From assembly GCA_035547915.1 (NCBI GenBank), contig DASZTS010000039.1, positions 66,666 to 130,665 of the forward strand: DNA of 64,000 nucleotides, written 5' to 3'. Shown here piece by piece: positions 8,762 through 18,400 of this stretch. The notes under the pieces are model-generated. The model had not been told where the DNA came from. It did not search any database and saw nothing but the letters and a program-made list of their open reading frames with translations. The stretch comes from DASSFG01 sp035547915 (GTDB taxonomy: Bacteria; Planctomycetota; Planctomycetia; Pirellulales; JAICIG01). Within the stretch, counting starts at the first letter, position 1, and each line of letters opens with the position of its first letter. The position numbers and the translations under genes were made by a program.

Positions 8762-11700
8762 TCCTTCGCCGCACGAAGTCGCGGTAGGTGGGTTGCGGCA
8801 TCGTAGGGAATATCGGCTCCGGGTCAGGCGGGTGAGTGGCTTCCGGCAGCGTGATGGGTTCGGGGACCGCGGGAGCAACCGCCTCCGCCGGTGCGGCGGC
8901 CTCCTCGGTCGTTGTCGGCTGCTCAGCTTCGGGGCGTTTCGGCATCCGGTGGCGGATGCGCGTGGTGACCGGCTCGACGGCGGCGATCGGCCCGCGGGTT
9001 CCGGTGCGCTCCGCCGTCGCGTCGATCGTGTTGGCGGCTTTCAGTGCTTTGATCCGGTCGGCCAGCTCGTGGGCGGGCGGATGTGCCTCCGCGCCTTCCT
9101 CAACCGCTTCGTTCGACAGTACCGCCTTGAGACAGTTCCGCAAGTGAGTCAGTTGACTGAGATAGTTCTCATGCGCGAATTCTGCCCCAAAGCGAGACTG
9201 GTAGTCCCGTAGCTGTGTCTCGGCCAGCACCAGTTCATCGCGGGTCCCAGTGAGCCGTTCCTCATAGCCCTTCATCAGCCGCAGCACTGCGTTCACGAGG
9301 GCACGCGGGCCGAAATGGTCGCGGGCCATGGCCTCGCGGCAGGTGGTGGCGCCTTCGATGATCAACTCCGGTCCGGCCTGCGGCCTGAGCAACAGGCCGA
9401 ACCGAAGTCCGCGGCAGAGCCCAATGTCGACGTGGCGCGGCTCACGAACCCCTTCAGGCAGGGTTCGTAAACGGTTAGCGAGCACGTCGAGAGCTTCGTC
9501 GGATGGGCAGCGCCGCCCGCCGATCGTCATAAGTTCGTCAGCGTGGGCGGCCATGGTGTGGATATCCTGTTCGAGGCCGGCGATGCGGGCGTTCAGTCGC
9601 TCGATTTGCTCCGGCAACTCGCGCAGGTTGCGGCGGGCCACGTACTGCTCGTCGGCATGGTTGCGCTTCAGGATGGCGAGCCGCTGCAACTCGGCGTCGG
9701 CCTCGGCGAGGGTCAGGACGGCTGGGTTGCCAGATGCAATGGCCTTCACCTCAGCATAGCTCAGCTCCTGGCCGCCGATGTCTTCAGCGCAGCGCACGCC
9801 GCTCGTGCCGTTCATCACCTGGGCGATGAAGCGTGCCTTGGTCTCCAAAGCCTGCCACATGTACGCGTCAAAACTTTGTTCCGTCACGTAGCGATAGATG
9901 GCAACCTCTTCGTTCTGATTCCCCTGCCGAAGAATACGACCTTCGCGCTGCTCGACCTCGGCCGGCTTCCACGGCGCGTCGAGATGGTGCAGAGCGACCA
10001 GGCGTTTCTGCACATTGGTGCCGGTACCCATCTTCGAGGTGCTGCCCAGGAGGATCCGCACCGCGCCGGAGCGCACCTTGTCGAACAACGCCTGCTTCTT
10101 GGCATCGCTTTCAGCCTCGCCGATCGTGGCGATCTGGTTAGGCGGAATGCCATTTGCCACAAGCTTCTCGACGATGTCGTCATAGACGCAGTAGCCCCAC
10201 TTCGTCGGCTGCACGCCCATGTCGCAGAAGATAAGTTGCGTGCCGAGGGTCGGAGCGGTGCGTTGCCAGGTTGAGGTGACCCGCTCGACCAAGGCGTTGA
10301 TCTTCGAGCCGGCGAAATCACCAACATCGCTTGACAGTAACCTTCCATCGAGAGCCAGCTTGCGGCCATCGGTGGTGATGGCCAAAGCATTGTCGAGCCG
10401 GGGGTCGACGCGCTCCGAGCGGATGCGCTCGTAGCGTCTGACCAGTTCGTGCTGCTCCATTGCCTGCTCGTCCGACATTGGGCAGGCGACCGTGATCGGC
10501 TTACCGGTTTCGAGCCTCGGCCGCGGCAGGTCGAGCATGTCGGCCGTCTGGACGTCCGAGAAGCTACGGAACATCTGCTGCAGTTCCGGCAGATTGATGA
10601 AGCGGGCGAAGCGGCTGCGCGGCCGCAAGCTCGCGCCGTCCGGAGAAATCTCCATCGTGTCGACCACCTCACCGAACGTGCCGGCCCACCCATCGAAATG
10701 CTCAATGCCACGTGACTTCAGGCCCTCCGGGTCGAGGAATCGCTGCACGTTGTACATCTCGACCATCGTATTGCTGATCGGCGTGCCGGTGGCGAAGGTG
10801 ACGCCGTGGCCGGGATGCAGGCGGTGCAGATACTGGCATTTCATGTAGAGGTCGAAGGCGCGCTCGGAGCCTCCGGTCTGGATGCCGGCGACGCGCTCCA
10901 TCTTCGTCGGCGTCTCCAGGTTCTTGAAGTAATGCGACTCGTCGATGAAGAGGTGATCGACGCCGAGCTCGTCGAACACCAAGCCGTCGTCTTTCTTGTC
11001 GGAGGCGAGCAGGTCTTTAAGCCGCTCCTCGCGGGCCGCCTTCTGCTTCTCGATGGTCTTGATCATGTTGCGGGCCGCACGGCCTTCCCGTGAGTTTGCC
11101 GCATGCTCGCAGAGCAGCCGCTCATACTCAGCGATCTGGCCCTTAAGGAACTCGGCTTGGTAGCCGCGTGACATGCCAATGCGCTCAAACGACGAATGAG
11201 TCACAATGATGCCGTCCCAATCACCGCTGGCAATCTTGGCGGTCAGCCGCTTGCGGCGCTCGCGCGTCAGGTCGTCTTTCGTCGCGACCAACAACTTGGC
11301 GGTCGGGTAAAGCTGCATGAATTCGCGGGCGAACTGCTCCAGCATGTGGTTTGGGACCACGTACATGGTTTTCTTGGCAAGGCCAGCCTGCTTCAGCTTC
11401 ATGCCGGTCGCGGCCATCGTGAATGTTTTGCCGGCACCGACCACGTGGGCAAGCAGCGTATTGCCGCTCGACATGCCGCGCCACACCGCGTCCTCCTGGT
11501 GCGGGCGCAGGGCGATCGTCTTGTTCATGCCGGGAAAGTCGAGGTGCGATCCGTCGAACTGTCGCGGCCGCAGATTGTTGTACGTGTCGTTGTAAAGGCG
11601 GACTAAACGCTCGGTGCGGTCGGGATCGGTGAACACCCAGGCGCGGAACTTTTCCTTGATGAGACGTAGCTTCTCGCGGGCAGCCAGCGTCTCGGACTGG

Positions 11701-13868
11701 TTGACGACACGGGTTTCCTTACCGTCTTCCATGATCGTGTCGTAGATGACGGGGATTTTCTGGTTGAGGGCGTGCTCAAATAACCAGATGCCACTCGCAC
11801 GGTGAGTACCGTAATCAGCAGTTGCCGCGACCGATTGCTGGGCAGTGTGGTCCGCATCGACGCTCCACACGGCATCCTTGGCGACATGGGCCACCTGTAC
11901 CGACTTTGGACCGACCCGGAATAGCTCGCAACCGAATTGCTGCACATCGGCGACCGGAATCCACGGCGCGCCGAGTGGTGCGTCGATGTCGCCGGGCAGC
12001 ACGTCTTCGGGCTGCACAAGCTTTAACGCCTCGACGTTGCGGGCATAACGGAGACCTGCGGCTTCGGCTTGTTTCAGCCTGGCGCGGACGTTGCCCGACA
12101 GATACACGTCGGCGGTCTGCCAACTGTTCGATTCCGGGTCCTTATATATAAGGTCACCCAGCTCTTCGATAATGCGATCGGGCACCTGGCCGTAGAGCTG
12201 GCAAATATAAGGAATATCCACCGTGCCGCGATGGTTGAGCGACACCAGCAGCCCTTCCTCGGCACTCGAAACCGAAGTGATCTCCGGCGTTTTGCCGACC
12301 ACGTCCTTCTGCAGGATGGCGGCCTTGTCGGCCTGGCCGGTCACCTCGTCGTACTCTTCGAGGGACATGACGAGCATGGCGTCCGGATCCTCCCGGAATT
12401 TCACGACGTTGGGCATGCGGCGGATCAGCGTGCCGTCGGTGTTCTTCGAGAACGTCGTCTTGTTGATGGGGCCGTAGACGCCGTTAAACAGGTCGTAATA
12501 GATGTTGAGGTTGCGGCGGGCGCGCTGCCGCTCGATCTCCGGCCAGCCCTCGTTCTGCGATTGCAGCACGCGGCGCGCATGGTCGCGGAGGCCAATCAGG
12601 GCGGCCAGGCGTTTGCCCATCATCGTGCCGTCGGCCCTGAGCAGCGTGCCGCCGTACGTGACGGGCTTCGCCTCGCCGTCCTCGATCTGGTGAATGACAC
12701 GGTTTTCGCCGACAAAGAAGCTACCCTCGGTGATGTGGTTTGGCGGCGGGGGAGGGACAAAGGCGGGCGGCGGTGCCGCGACCGGCTCGGCGACAGTCGC
12801 GGATATGGACGCGACGTTCGGCGGAAGCCGAGCCACTGACTCACGAAGCTGCTGAGCCAGGTCGCCGTTGGAATCCAGGCCATAACCGTCGCGGTAGAGC
12901 CGGTTCTTGCGGCTCCATGTGCCGAGCACCATTTCAGGGTGGCGAAGGAAATACTTGTTGATGGGGATTTCGGCGTCCTCGATGATGATGGCCTCGGTCG
13001 AAAGCCACTCCGGGTCGGCGTGGCTCGGCTGCTCGCCCGGCCGCCGTTTCTTCAGGAAGATGATGTCGGTCACCACCTTTGTGCCTTCGTTCTTGAAGGC
13101 ATCAGAGGGCAGCCGGATGGCGCCCAGGAAATCGCCCTTGTCGGCCAGCAACTCGCGCAACTCGGCGTTGACCTTGTCCAACGTGAAATGGCTAGTCACC
13201 AGGGCCATGATGCCGCCCGGTTTCAAGGCATCGAGTGACTTGGCGAAAAAGAAATCGTGCAGGGCGAGCTTCCGCCCGGCGTAGTCGAGCTTCACGTCGG
13301 CAAACGGCACGTTGCCGATGACCGCGTCGATGCGGTTCTCCGGGAGCTTCGTGTCGCGAAAGTTTTCGATGCGGATGTCGGCGTCGGGATGCAGGGCACG
13401 GGCGATGCGGCCGGAGATGCCGTCGAGCTCGACGCCAATGAACCGCATACCCTTCCGCGCCACCCCTATGAAATTGCCGATGCCGCAGCCGGGTTCCAGC
13501 ACGGTGGCGTTGGTTGGGATACCGAGCCGTGCCAGTGCGTCGTGCATGGCCTGCATCACTACGGGCGAGGTGTAGAAGGCATTGAACGTCGTGCGCTTAG
13601 CGCTGGCATACTCCTCGTCGGAAAGCAGCGACTTCAGCTCGTTACCCAGCACCTGCCAGCCGTGGTCCTTGTAACAGCCGGTGGCCGGGTCTGGGAACAG
13701 CGACAGCGCTACCGATCCGAAGCCGGCGAAACGTGAGAGAATCTTTCGTTCATCATCGGTCGCTCGGCGGCGCTCCCGCTCGATGCGGTTCAGCGTCCTG
13801 ATCGCCGCGATGATGTCGCGGGCCTTTGTCTTATCACCGCTGGCGTTAGCCGTCGTCGTGCCTTCCAT
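8727..13868 (-). CDS. Giant DNA N6-adenine methylase / SNF2-type helicase fusion
   Basis: I place the start at 13868, where aaggaggg lies 10-11 bases before ATG; the frame is open further upstream to 14609, but that part overlaps another gene. The product has 1,713 residues. Residues ~90-260 form a Rossmann methyltransferase: FYTSPVVMQ, then SAM motif LEPGCGIGNFIG (~124-135) and catalytic-type motif GNVPF (~185-189) in place of NPPF. Residues ~790-1400 are an SNF2-like helicase: Walker A VGAGKT (~810-815), DESH (~976-979), STSKMGTGTNVQ and the arginine motif QREGRILRQGNQ. A coiled-coil-rich tail ends in QLSMF, which resembles the beta-clamp-binding consensus. Large methylase-helicase fusions are common on conjugative elements and phages (compare P1 DarB) and are thought to protect incoming DNA; that role is an inference here. 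Confidence 0.85.
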   Translation of the reverse strand: MEGTTTANASGDKTKARDIIAAIRTLNRIERERRRATDDERKILSRFAGFGSVALSLFPDPATGCYKDHGWQVLGNELKSLLSDEEYASAKRTTFNAFYTSPVVMQAMHDALARLGIPTNATVLEPGCGIGNFIGVARKGMRFIGVELDGISGRIARALHPDADIRIENFRDTKLPENRIDAVIGNVPFADVKLDYAGRKLALHDFFFAKSLDALKPGGIMALVTSHFTLDKVNAELRELLADKGDFLGAIRLPSDAFKNEGTKVVTDIIFLKKRRPGEQPSHADPEWLSTEAIIIEDAEIPINKYFLRHPEMVLGTWSRKNRLYRDGYGLDSNGDLAQQLRESVARLPPNVASISATVAEPVAAPPPAFVPPPPPNHITEGSFFVGENRVIHQIEDGEAKPVTYGGTLLRADGTMMGKRLAALIGLRDHARRVLQSQNEGWPEIERQRARRNLNIYYDLFNGVYGPINKTTFSKNTDGTLIRRMPNVVKFREDPDAMLVMSLEEYDEVTGQADKAAILQKDVVGKTPEITSVSSAEEGLLVSLNHRGTVDIPYICQLYGQVPDRIIEELGDLIYKDPESNSWQTADVYLSGNVRARLKQAEAAGLRYARNVEALKLVQPEDVLPGDIDAPLGAPWIPVADVQQFGCELFRVGPKSVQVAHVAKDAVWSVDADHTAQQSVAATADYGTHRASGIWLFEHALNQKIPVIYDTIMEDGKETRVVNQSETLAAREKLRLIKEKFRAWVFTDPDRTERLVRLYNDTYNNLRPRQFDGSHLDFPGMNKTIALRPHQEDAVWRGMSSGNTLLAHVVGAGKTFTMAATGMKLKQAGLAKKTMYVVPNHMLEQFAREFMQLYPTAKLLVATKDDLTRERRKRLTAKIASGDWDGIIVTHSSFERIGMSRGYQAEFLKGQIAEYERLLCEHAANSREGRAARNMIKTIEKQKAAREERLKDLLASDKKDDGLVFDELGVDHLFIDESHYFKNLETPTKMERVAGIQTGGSERAFDLYMKCQYLHRLHPGHGVTFATGTPISNTMVEMYNVQRFLDPEGLKSRGIEHFDGWAGTFGEVVDTMEISPDGASLRPRSRFARFINLPELQQMFRSFSDVQTADMLDLPRPRLETGKPITVACPMSDEQAMEQHELVRRYERIRSERVDPRLDNALAITTDGRKLALDGRLLSSDVGDFAGSKINALVERVTSTWQRTAPTLGTQLIFCDMGVQPTKWGYCVYDDIVEKLVANGIPPNQIATIGEAESDAKKQALFDKVRSGAVRILLGSTSKMGTGTNVQKRLVALHHLDAPWKPAEVEQREGRILRQGNQNEEVAIYRYVTEQSFDAYMWQALETKARFIAQVMNGTSGVRCAEDIGGQELSYAEVKAIASGNPAVLTLAEADAELQRLAILKRNHADEQYVARRNLRELPEQIERLNARIAGLEQDIHTMAAHADELMTIGGRRCPSDEALDVLANRLRTLPEGVREPRHVDIGLCRGLRFGLLLRPQAGPELIIEGATTCREAMARDHFGPRALVNAVLRLMKGYEERLTGTRDELVLAETQLRDYQSRFGAEFAHENYLSQLTHLRNCLKAVLSNEAVEEGAEAHPPAHELADRIKALKAANTIDATAERTGTRGPIAAVEPVTTRIRHRMPKRPEAEQPTTTEEAAAPAEAVAPAVPEPITLPEATHPPDPEPIFPTMPQPTYRDFVRRRKQHDARQLSMF

Positions 13869-14179
13869 AGCCTTGTCTCCCTCCTTAGTTGGCGGCCCCG
13901 CCTCCGGGGCCTGGCGGCTCTGAGAGGCATCAGCCTCAGCCGGGAGCGAAGCGTCCGGGCCAGCGGAAAGTTGGGGGAGACCTTCAGGGGGAACCGATTC
14001 TCCGCTTGCACGGCACGGCGGCTGATGCACCATGCCGCCTTCAATGGCCACGGGCGGGGCGACGTCAGGAAAGGACGAGGGAGGCGGTGACGTATCGTCG
14101 GGAAGTGAGGAGGGAGCGTCGAAGTCGATTAGCGACTGCCGGCGCGGGATGGGCCGGGCATCTCGGCTGTGCGATCCCG
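13869..14179. other. Stretch between the 105-residue protein gene and the methylase-helicase
   Basis: The 311 bases are open in the helicase frame but encode low-complexity Ala/Pro/Gly/Ser sequence that is not conserved in the second copy of the block at 20.1 kb beyond position 14113. I read it mostly as leader DNA of the helicase gene; the strong Shine-Dalgarno sequence aaggaggg sits at its end. A start at 14033 is possible but has a weaker site. Confidence 0.4.
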
Positions 14180-14634
14180 CTATTCGGCCGGCATGTGTTG
14201 TTGCACGAAGGTCATGGCTCGATCGAGCGACAAGGTGTCCTCGCTCGGCAACAATTCCGGCGGCAAACTGTCCTGGAGTTCCTGCAGGGCCAGTTCCAGC
14301 GCCTCGCTCGATAGCTGCGCGGGATCGCTCCCCGGCCTCGCCGCGGCCATTTCCCTGATCCGGTTCAGGTGGCAGGCCCGAAACGCCACTGCCAGTTGGT
14401 TCACCTTCGAAAGCAATGTCCCGCTCAGCCGAAGCTGCTCGTGCAGGGTTGGCCGATCCTTCAGCAGTTCGAGCACGATCGTCTTGTAGGCTGGCATGGT
14501 CTTCCTCCTCTTCAAGCGGCGTGACGGCCGCCGACGCCTCGCCGTCAGGATTAAGGTCTCTTTTGAACCCCGGCAAGAGGGTTGATGAGGGCGTCGATCT
14601 CCGGGCCATACGGTGCCATGATGCAACCGCAGGT
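14113..14634. repeat. Diverged direct repeat, copy A (522 bp)
   Basis: The block runs from ggagcgtcgaag to gcaaccgcaggt and is collinear with 20100-20620. It contains the gene for a 105-residue protein, its Shine-Dalgarno region, about 130 bases of conserved upstream DNA (shared aggattaaggtctcttttga) and ~65 bases downstream. Differences fall mainly at synonymous or conservative sites of the small gene, showing that its frame is the coding one. Confidence 0.8.
14180..14497 (-). CDS. Conserved 105-residue helical protein, paralogue A
   Basis: The ATG at 14497 follows gaggagg at 6 bases. The protein starts MPAYKTIVLELLKDRP and is about 80% similar to paralogue B at 20167-20484, with the segment SSEALELALQELQDSLPPE identical in both. 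Conserved leucines in LHEQLRLSGTLL and FRACHLNRI suggest an all-helical soluble fold. No catalytic motif is seen. It precedes the methylase-helicase on the same strand, so the two are probably co-expressed; an accessory or regulatory role for that enzyme is an inference. Function unknown. Confidence 0.7.
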   Translation of the reverse strand: MPAYKTIVLELLKDRPTLHEQLRLSGTLLSKVNQLAVAFRACHLNRIREMAAARPGSDPAQLSSEALELALQELQDSLPPELLPSEDTLSLDRAMTFVQQHMPAE

Positions 14635-14869
14635 TGCCAGAGTTTGGGAGAAATTCAAGCAGAATTTCTGGTTGCCGTTGGATGTAGATAGAAAGGACTA
14701 CTCTCATCGGCCATCCGCCTCAGTCCGGAAAGATGCTTGATATCCCGCTTGGATGCCGCTATCGTGCTAGACATCGACCCTCCCGGCAAGCGGTTGCTAC
14801 TGCAATGGCCTAGACGCCGGGATGCTAAACGCACGCTCGCCCAGCTCGTTCCCCGATGCAGGATGGCAG

Positions 14870-15328
14870 TTACCTCACCGGCACGTCCTTGGCAAAGCTA
14901 TTTGCCGCGCTCTCCGCAATGGCATACGACCGCCATCCAGGACCATATACGACTCTTCGGTATGGACCTCCGCGAAGAGTCTCTTCCGACACCACGCTGA
15001 AACCAAACTCGGCCCTCCGCGAGAGCGACTCGCACACGTGGAGGCATTCTCGAAGGATTCCGTCAATAATTCGAAACTGCTTTTTTTTCAGCAATTCAGG
15101 AACATCAAATGGTGCAATTACGTCATACACTATTTTGAGAGCACGGCGCCCATCAGCTGGGCGTTCCCGCAGTGCTTCGCTCACATCGCAAAGCGTCTCC
15201 ATAAGTCGGCCGGCGGACAGACGTGACGCATCGTCCTTTAACGCGATCCCGCACAAAGCGGCCACAGTGTTAGCTCGCCTTTGGTCTTCAGGATCGCCTG
15301 AATGAAAAAGGCTCCATTCCTTTGACAT
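14870..15328 (-). CDS. Small protein divergent from the SIR2 gene, unknown function
   Basis: The start at 15328 is supported by gggaggtgg 8 bases upstream; an earlier in-frame ATG at 15415 has no such site and would overlap the promoter. The product has 152 residues, starts MSKEWSLFHSGDPEDQRRANTV and looks helical and soluble (LSAGRLMETLCDVSEALRERPADGRRALKIVYDVI; PELLKKKQFRIIDGILRECLHVCESLSRRAEFG). No known family is recognised. It is transcribed away from the SIR2/STAND gene from a shared AT-rich intergenic region and lies inside the cassette bounded by the direct repeats. This arrangement would suit a regulator, inhibitor or sensor partner of the SIR2 protein, but that is inference. Confidence 0.6.
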   Translation of the reverse strand: MSKEWSLFHSGDPEDQRRANTVAALCGIALKDDASRLSAGRLMETLCDVSEALRERPADGRRALKIVYDVIAPFDVPELLKKKQFRIIDGILRECLHVCESLSRRAEFGFSVVSEETLRGGPYRRVVYGPGWRSYAIAESAANSFAKDVPVR

Positions 15329-15380
15329 ACAAGTCCACCTCCCTGTCATCACCTCCCATACAGCACGGGCTGTGTCACAT

Positions 15381-15410
15381 ATTTTATTGTCGCATATATA
15401 TTTAAGACAA
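15381..15410 (-). promoter_or_regulatory. Sigma-70-like promoter for the divergent small gene
   Basis: Reading the minus strand, TTGTCT (15410-15405) is followed after 18 bases by TAAAAT (15386-15381). Transcription would start near 15374, about 45 bases before the ATG at 15328. The whole 15360-15480 stretch is strongly AT-rich in a GC-rich neighbourhood and probably also holds the promoter of the SIR2 gene, for which I see no clear boxes. Confidence 0.45.
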
Positions 15411-15479
15411 GTCAACTTCTTTCACCAGATGCTCTCTTTCTAATGTCATGGTCATACAACACTCGGCGACACAACAACT

Positions 15480-18400
15480 ATGACCGCATTCGATAATCGG
15501 ATAACAGCGAAAGACGCTGCGTCGTGCATCATGGAAGCGTGGAATGGAGGTCGCTCCATTGTGCCGGTTATCGGCGCCGGGCTCTCCGCTGATGCAGGCG
15601 TCCCCACTTTGGCGGCCGTGGTTCGATACATTGGCGCCGTCCATGCTCTGTTTACGCACGCGCTGTATCTTCCAGCGTCTCCGTCTCATCTCGACCCAGC
15701 GGACCCATTGTTTACTCTTATTAGGAATCATTATGGTGACCGGCTCGATCGATTCTTGCTCGATCACGGCTGGCCCGATCGTTTTGTCCTACAACACATT
15801 CTCGGCCTAGCATTGCAGGAGGCACAGCACACTCCGGACGATGTCATTGACGAGTCGTTGAATTGCCTAGTGGCCGAGATGCATGCCTGGGAAAGTGCAA
15901 AGCTCACCAAGCTCCGCAATCTCGTTCAACCTCCGATTCCCGACACCGAGCCGAAAGACTTGCTTCTCGATTGGCGCCACCTCATCCGCCACGTGACCCG
16001 CCACCGCCGCGAAATAGCAGATGCGCTTTTCTTGCGGCTCCACCACGGTCGCCTACCAGGGGTTGGACATCGTTACCTCGCTTTCCTGACAAAGCTCTTC
16101 GGCATTCGGTCCGTCTTCACGTTCAACTTTGACCCATTAATTGAAGCGGCCTTTGTCGCGGAGGGCCTGCCGCATCAGTTATTCGCGATGGAATCGGGGC
16201 GCATGTTGCCGCCACCAGTGTTGATTACGCCTCCTGCCATCATCAAGATGCATGGCAGCACGCATAATCTGCTTATCGACGAGCGTGTGGATTTTCCGCT
16301 CGATGAAGAATACCGCCGACGCTTCAGAAACTTGGTGGGAGAAGACCCACTACTTTTAATTCTCGGTTGCAGCGGCGCAGAACGACGCTTGCGCGATCTT
16401 ATCGACACTGTACTGTCCAGTGTTCGGCCGGCCGGCACGCCGTCATCGCCGATTGTCATCTGGTCCCATTTTGCTAAGGACAGTACCCCTATCCCCAACT
16501 TCCCAACCGCCCGGCGAGGCGACATCCGCGTCTGTGACTACCGGGATGCTGGGATGTTTCTCGCCCACATCTATTTCTTCGTCACTTCGCGGTTTCCAGC
16601 ATCACTTCATCAATACCCTGCCCACGCCTGGCGATTCTATCCGTCGGCGTCTAACATAACTACAAGGGATCTATACCACCCATCGTGTCCGGCTAGTACA
16701 GAGCATGCATCCAGATCGGCACACGTCAATGCTGAGGCACCCGCACTCGTCATTGATGGAACAACGCTGCTAGATCCCACATCGGTGCCGCAATCAACGC
16801 TGCCGGCGCTTTTGACATACATCGGAGCGGTACCGATGGGTTTTCTCCTTGTCTACGTGGACCTGGAGGATCATCACTCGCTGGGCGGAATTATCGCGGA
16901 CATCCTCTCACAAATTCGGCAGTCTGATACCACAGTCATGCCGTTACTCTTGCCGGTCGGCGCGCCTGGAGAAGGGACTGCCGCCGCTGGCATTTCAATA
17001 CGTGCGGCAGTGCGGCGCGTGCTTCTTGGCCTAACTAGGCAGAAGATCGCGTTAGTGTTCGACGGCCTGGAAAGCTTTGATTGGCGTGCGACGACGCATC
17101 ACGGTGTAACGACGGCCTCGCAACCGAACGAGGAGCACCTGCTGCATCTGCGAGAATTCTTGTTCTACCTAATTGAGAGGCATCGTGGCCGATGCCGCAC
17201 AACCCAATCGCGCATCTGCATTACTATCGATGAGCCCACAAAACGGCATTTTGGAAGCACACGAGAAGATCGGCCGCTGGCGCATCATAAGGCAGATTTT
17301 GCGGCAATGTTGGTGCGTATTTCACGTACCGCAACGAAAGCACCGGCGAGTGCCTATCACTCTTTGTTACAACGCGAGCCTGAGCACAGCATGAGACTAT
17401 TAAGTGTTGGAGTAGCTTCCGGCGGCGTACGTACTCATAATGATTACTTCCTGCAGGCGATTGCTACCGTCCGACGGACGCGATCGTTACATATGCTGCG
17501 GTCGCTTTATGAGAAGATGTCAGCGCCAGAGTCGGGCGACGATTCTGCGGCAGACCAGCAGATTAATGTCCTGGTTCAGAGCGGTGTTCTAGTGCCCCTC
17601 GAGGGCGGTTTTTATGCCATGGATCGTGTTCAGCGCAATGAGTTATATGATAGGTTTACGGCTCTCACGTCTTCCGAGTACCTGGTTAGGGTGCTGTGCG
17701 GAGACTCGGATGCAGCTGTCGTGATGCAGGTGGCATTCCAGTTACTTGAAACACTTAGTGTACATGATCTTTGTGCGCGTTGGTACTACAATAACGCGTA
17801 CTTGCCGTCCTATGATTCGCACACATTCTTTGAGTACGTATATCATCGGGTATCGGCGCTGCGTGCTCTGACCGACCTGATTGTGTTTTGCCGTAGCAAT
17901 GCAGACAATGGAGCTTTTATTCAGGGGCTGGCGATATCGCGCCCCGGAGGTGCTGACAGAAGTATTAATAGGATTATGCCTTGTCAGTTTGAGACGGAAC
18001 GGGATCTGTGGAGGCTACATCGACGATGGCTTTGCGGGTTGAGCAGAAGTTGGGAGCGGACCGAAGGAAGACTTCGTAGCGCTGTAGTGCCCGAACGTGT
18101 GTTATCATGGTGTCGGACGTTGCTTCAATACGACATCAAGAGAAATATCGGTCCTAGGGATCGGATATCGCACCTGCGCAGCGGCGTGTTGCCAGAAGTA
18201 TTTATTGGTGAGGCGAAGCGCCCGGGCATGAAAGATATCAGTTTTCCGGTGGAAGAGGAATCCGAGTCGCAACGGCGATTGAACGAATTGCGGTCGGTGG
18301 TGCGTGAGACGGAGGCGAGGTGTTATTACGAGCGAGGCGACTTTGTGAGCATGATCTTGGGTCGATATGAGTCCATTAGGGCGGCGTGTATTAGCAACGA

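Noticed and set aside
13869..14609. N-terminal extension of the methylase-helicase by 247 residues
   Set aside because: The extension overlaps the conserved 105-residue gene in another frame, is low-complexity Ala/Pro/Gly sequence, is poorly conserved between the two repeat copies, and a much better Shine-Dalgarno site precedes the internal ATG at 13868.
16121..16300. SIR2 gene as an ordinary protein deacetylase (CobB type)
   Set aside because: The zinc-ribbon cysteines of CobB are absent and the chain continues for over 1,000 residues with a STAND-like and helical part.
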